IMG/VR virus record: IMGVR_UViG_3300046804_003469
Span: 124,001-188,000 of that record
Source of the DNA: a virus
Direction: 5' to 3' (one strand)
Length of the DNA: 64,000 bases
The notes under the pieces were generated by a model. That model was not told the origin of the DNA. It searched no databases and worked only from the letters and a program-made list of their open reading frames with translations. The position numbers and the translations under genes are program-made. Shown piece by piece: positions 63,489 through 64,000 of this stretch (positions are counted from its first letter, which is position 1; every line of letters begins with the position of its first letter).

Positions 63489-63661
63489 GCAAAGAAAAAC
63501 AAGTAACGATTAAAATGAATGTGAATTCAGCAATTCGAGTTCTTGAAGTTCTTGATAATGCTACTGCTGGATATAGTAAAGAACATATTCCAGAAAGAAT
63601 TGTACTTCTACGTGAAGTTATTGAACAACTTGATAAAGAACTTGAAAAAGTAGTTCTCTGA
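63485..63661 (+). CDS. small helical protein, unknown function (GTG start)
   Basis: 58 residues. GTG 63485 overlaps the MazG stop and is preceded by GGAGGGAG at 5 bases, which decides this start. Sequence: IKMNVNSAIRVLEVLDN, then a helical Glu/Lys/Leu tail (REVIEQLDKELEKV). No family recognised. Terminator directly after. Confidence 0.65.
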   Translation: MSKEKQVTIKMNVNSAIRVLEVLDNATAGYSKEHIPERIVLLREVIEQLDKELEKVVL

Positions 63662-63679
63662 CCCCGTGAGGGGTTTTTT
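63661..63679 (+). terminator. intrinsic terminator after the gp41-mazG operon
   Basis: ACCCC / GGGGT stem with GTGA loop, followed by a run of T. It overlaps the last base of the preceding stop codon. Confidence 0.85.
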
Positions 63680-63687
63680 CATAAATA
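63680..63687 (+). promoter_or_regulatory. candidate late promoter
   Basis: CATAAATA directly after the terminator, 14 bases before the ATG at 63702. Confidence 0.5.
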
Positions 63688-63701
63688 TTTAAAAAAAAGC
63701 A

Positions 63702-64000
63702 ATGTATTTTTCTGAATGGAGAAAGCAGCAACGTTTAAAAGAAACTTATAATTTTTTTAAAGTTCCTGCAAATAAAATTACTGATGTTCAATTTGCAACA
63801 ATTATTCATGCTTTTATAAAGTTTGCAAAAAAATATTTAAAGATAAAATCTAATCCAAAAATTAAATTTGTAAAAGATTCTAAATTTGCCCAAAAGATAG
63901 GTGCATTTGGACAAATTACTGGAAAGAATGAGATTAAGATTGATATATTAAATAGACATCCAATGGATATACTGAGAACTGTAGCGCATGAATTAGTTCA
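63702..64000 (+). CDS. putative zinc-metallopeptidase-like protein (3' partial)
   Basis: 99 codons plus two bases to the window edge, MYFSEWRKQQRLKETYNFFK. Near the edge comes ILRTVAHELVH/Q: the codon after HELV is CA-, so HExxH is complete if the next base is C or T. The basic, helical N-terminal part precedes. Late promoter upstream. A phage structural or processing protease is possible; only the first part is visible. Confidence 0.6.
   Translation, partial: MYFSEWRKQQRLKETYNFFKVPANKITDVQFATIIHAFIKFAKKYLKIKSNPKIKFVKDSKFAQKIGAFGQITGKNEIKIDILNRHPMDILRTVAHELV

Noticed and set aside
1-64000. CRISPR arrays, insertion sequences, integrase or attachment sites, rRNA, tRNA
   Set aside because: None seen by eye; repeats present are coding repeats within structural genes, consistent with a strictly lytic phage block.

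Overview
The window is one strand-uniform block of a T4-like marine myovirus genome. Every gene reads on the + strand, the DNA is AT-rich, and genes are packed with ATGA/TAATG overlaps; I see no gene-free stretch longer than about 300 bases. The T4 virion genes (8, 13-23, 3) run in T4 order, and they are joined by genes typical of cyanophages: CobS/CobT-like proteins, Hsp20, MazG, DUF3110, DUF3310, 2OG-Fe(II) oxygenase, and DUF4815 and YHYH structural proteins. This points to a cyanomyovirus of Prochlorococcus/Synechococcus. The low GC would fit a Prochlorococcus host, but a related marine T4-like phage of another host cannot be excluded.

Layout. 1-21.8 kb: baseplate and fibre region. It holds a giant YHYH protein open at the left edge, a repeat-rich fibre-like protein, baseplate wedge gp8, a 2569-residue DUF4815 protein and two small proteins. 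21.8-29.2 kb: neck and packaging (gp13, gp14, gp15, terminase gp16, a mosaic DUF5661-like protein, terminase gp17, a small zinc protein). 29.3-39.9 kb: tail sheath gp18, tube gp19, portal gp20, a gp67-like core protein, a small protein with a capsid-targeting-like N-terminus, two structural proteins, protease gp21, scaffold gp22 and capsid gp23, closed by a strong terminator. 39.9-46.6 kb: gp3, UvsY, UvsW, an Sm-like protein, late sigma gp55, gp47, a DUF3110 protein and gp46. 46.6-50.6 kb: a CobT-like VWA protein, a CobS-like AAA ATPase and an HNH endonuclease. 50.6-63.7 kb: the replisome (gp45, gp44, gp62, RegA, gp43, UvsX, gp41), interrupted by accessory genes, Hsp20, two more Sm-like proteins, 2OG oxygenase and MazG. 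The last gene runs off the right edge.

Regulation. Late genes are preceded by matches to the T4 late promoter TATAAATA, many of them overlapping the previous stop codon. Replication genes are preceded by sigma70-like promoters with 17-base spacers at 42828, 50555 and 57027. Intrinsic terminators lie at about 39.85, 46.6, 56.25, 57.0 and 63.67 kb. The most unusual signals are structural: (i) a nested terminator-like hairpin inside the 5' coding region of the portal gene; (ii) a 14-bp inverted repeat in front of the HNH gene whose loop holds a perfect late promoter, as in T4 I-TevI control; (iii) a terminator whose 3' arm carries the -35 box of the DNA polymerase operon promoter; and (iv) an accessory cassette with a DUF4338/DruA-like protein inserted into the clamp-loader operon.
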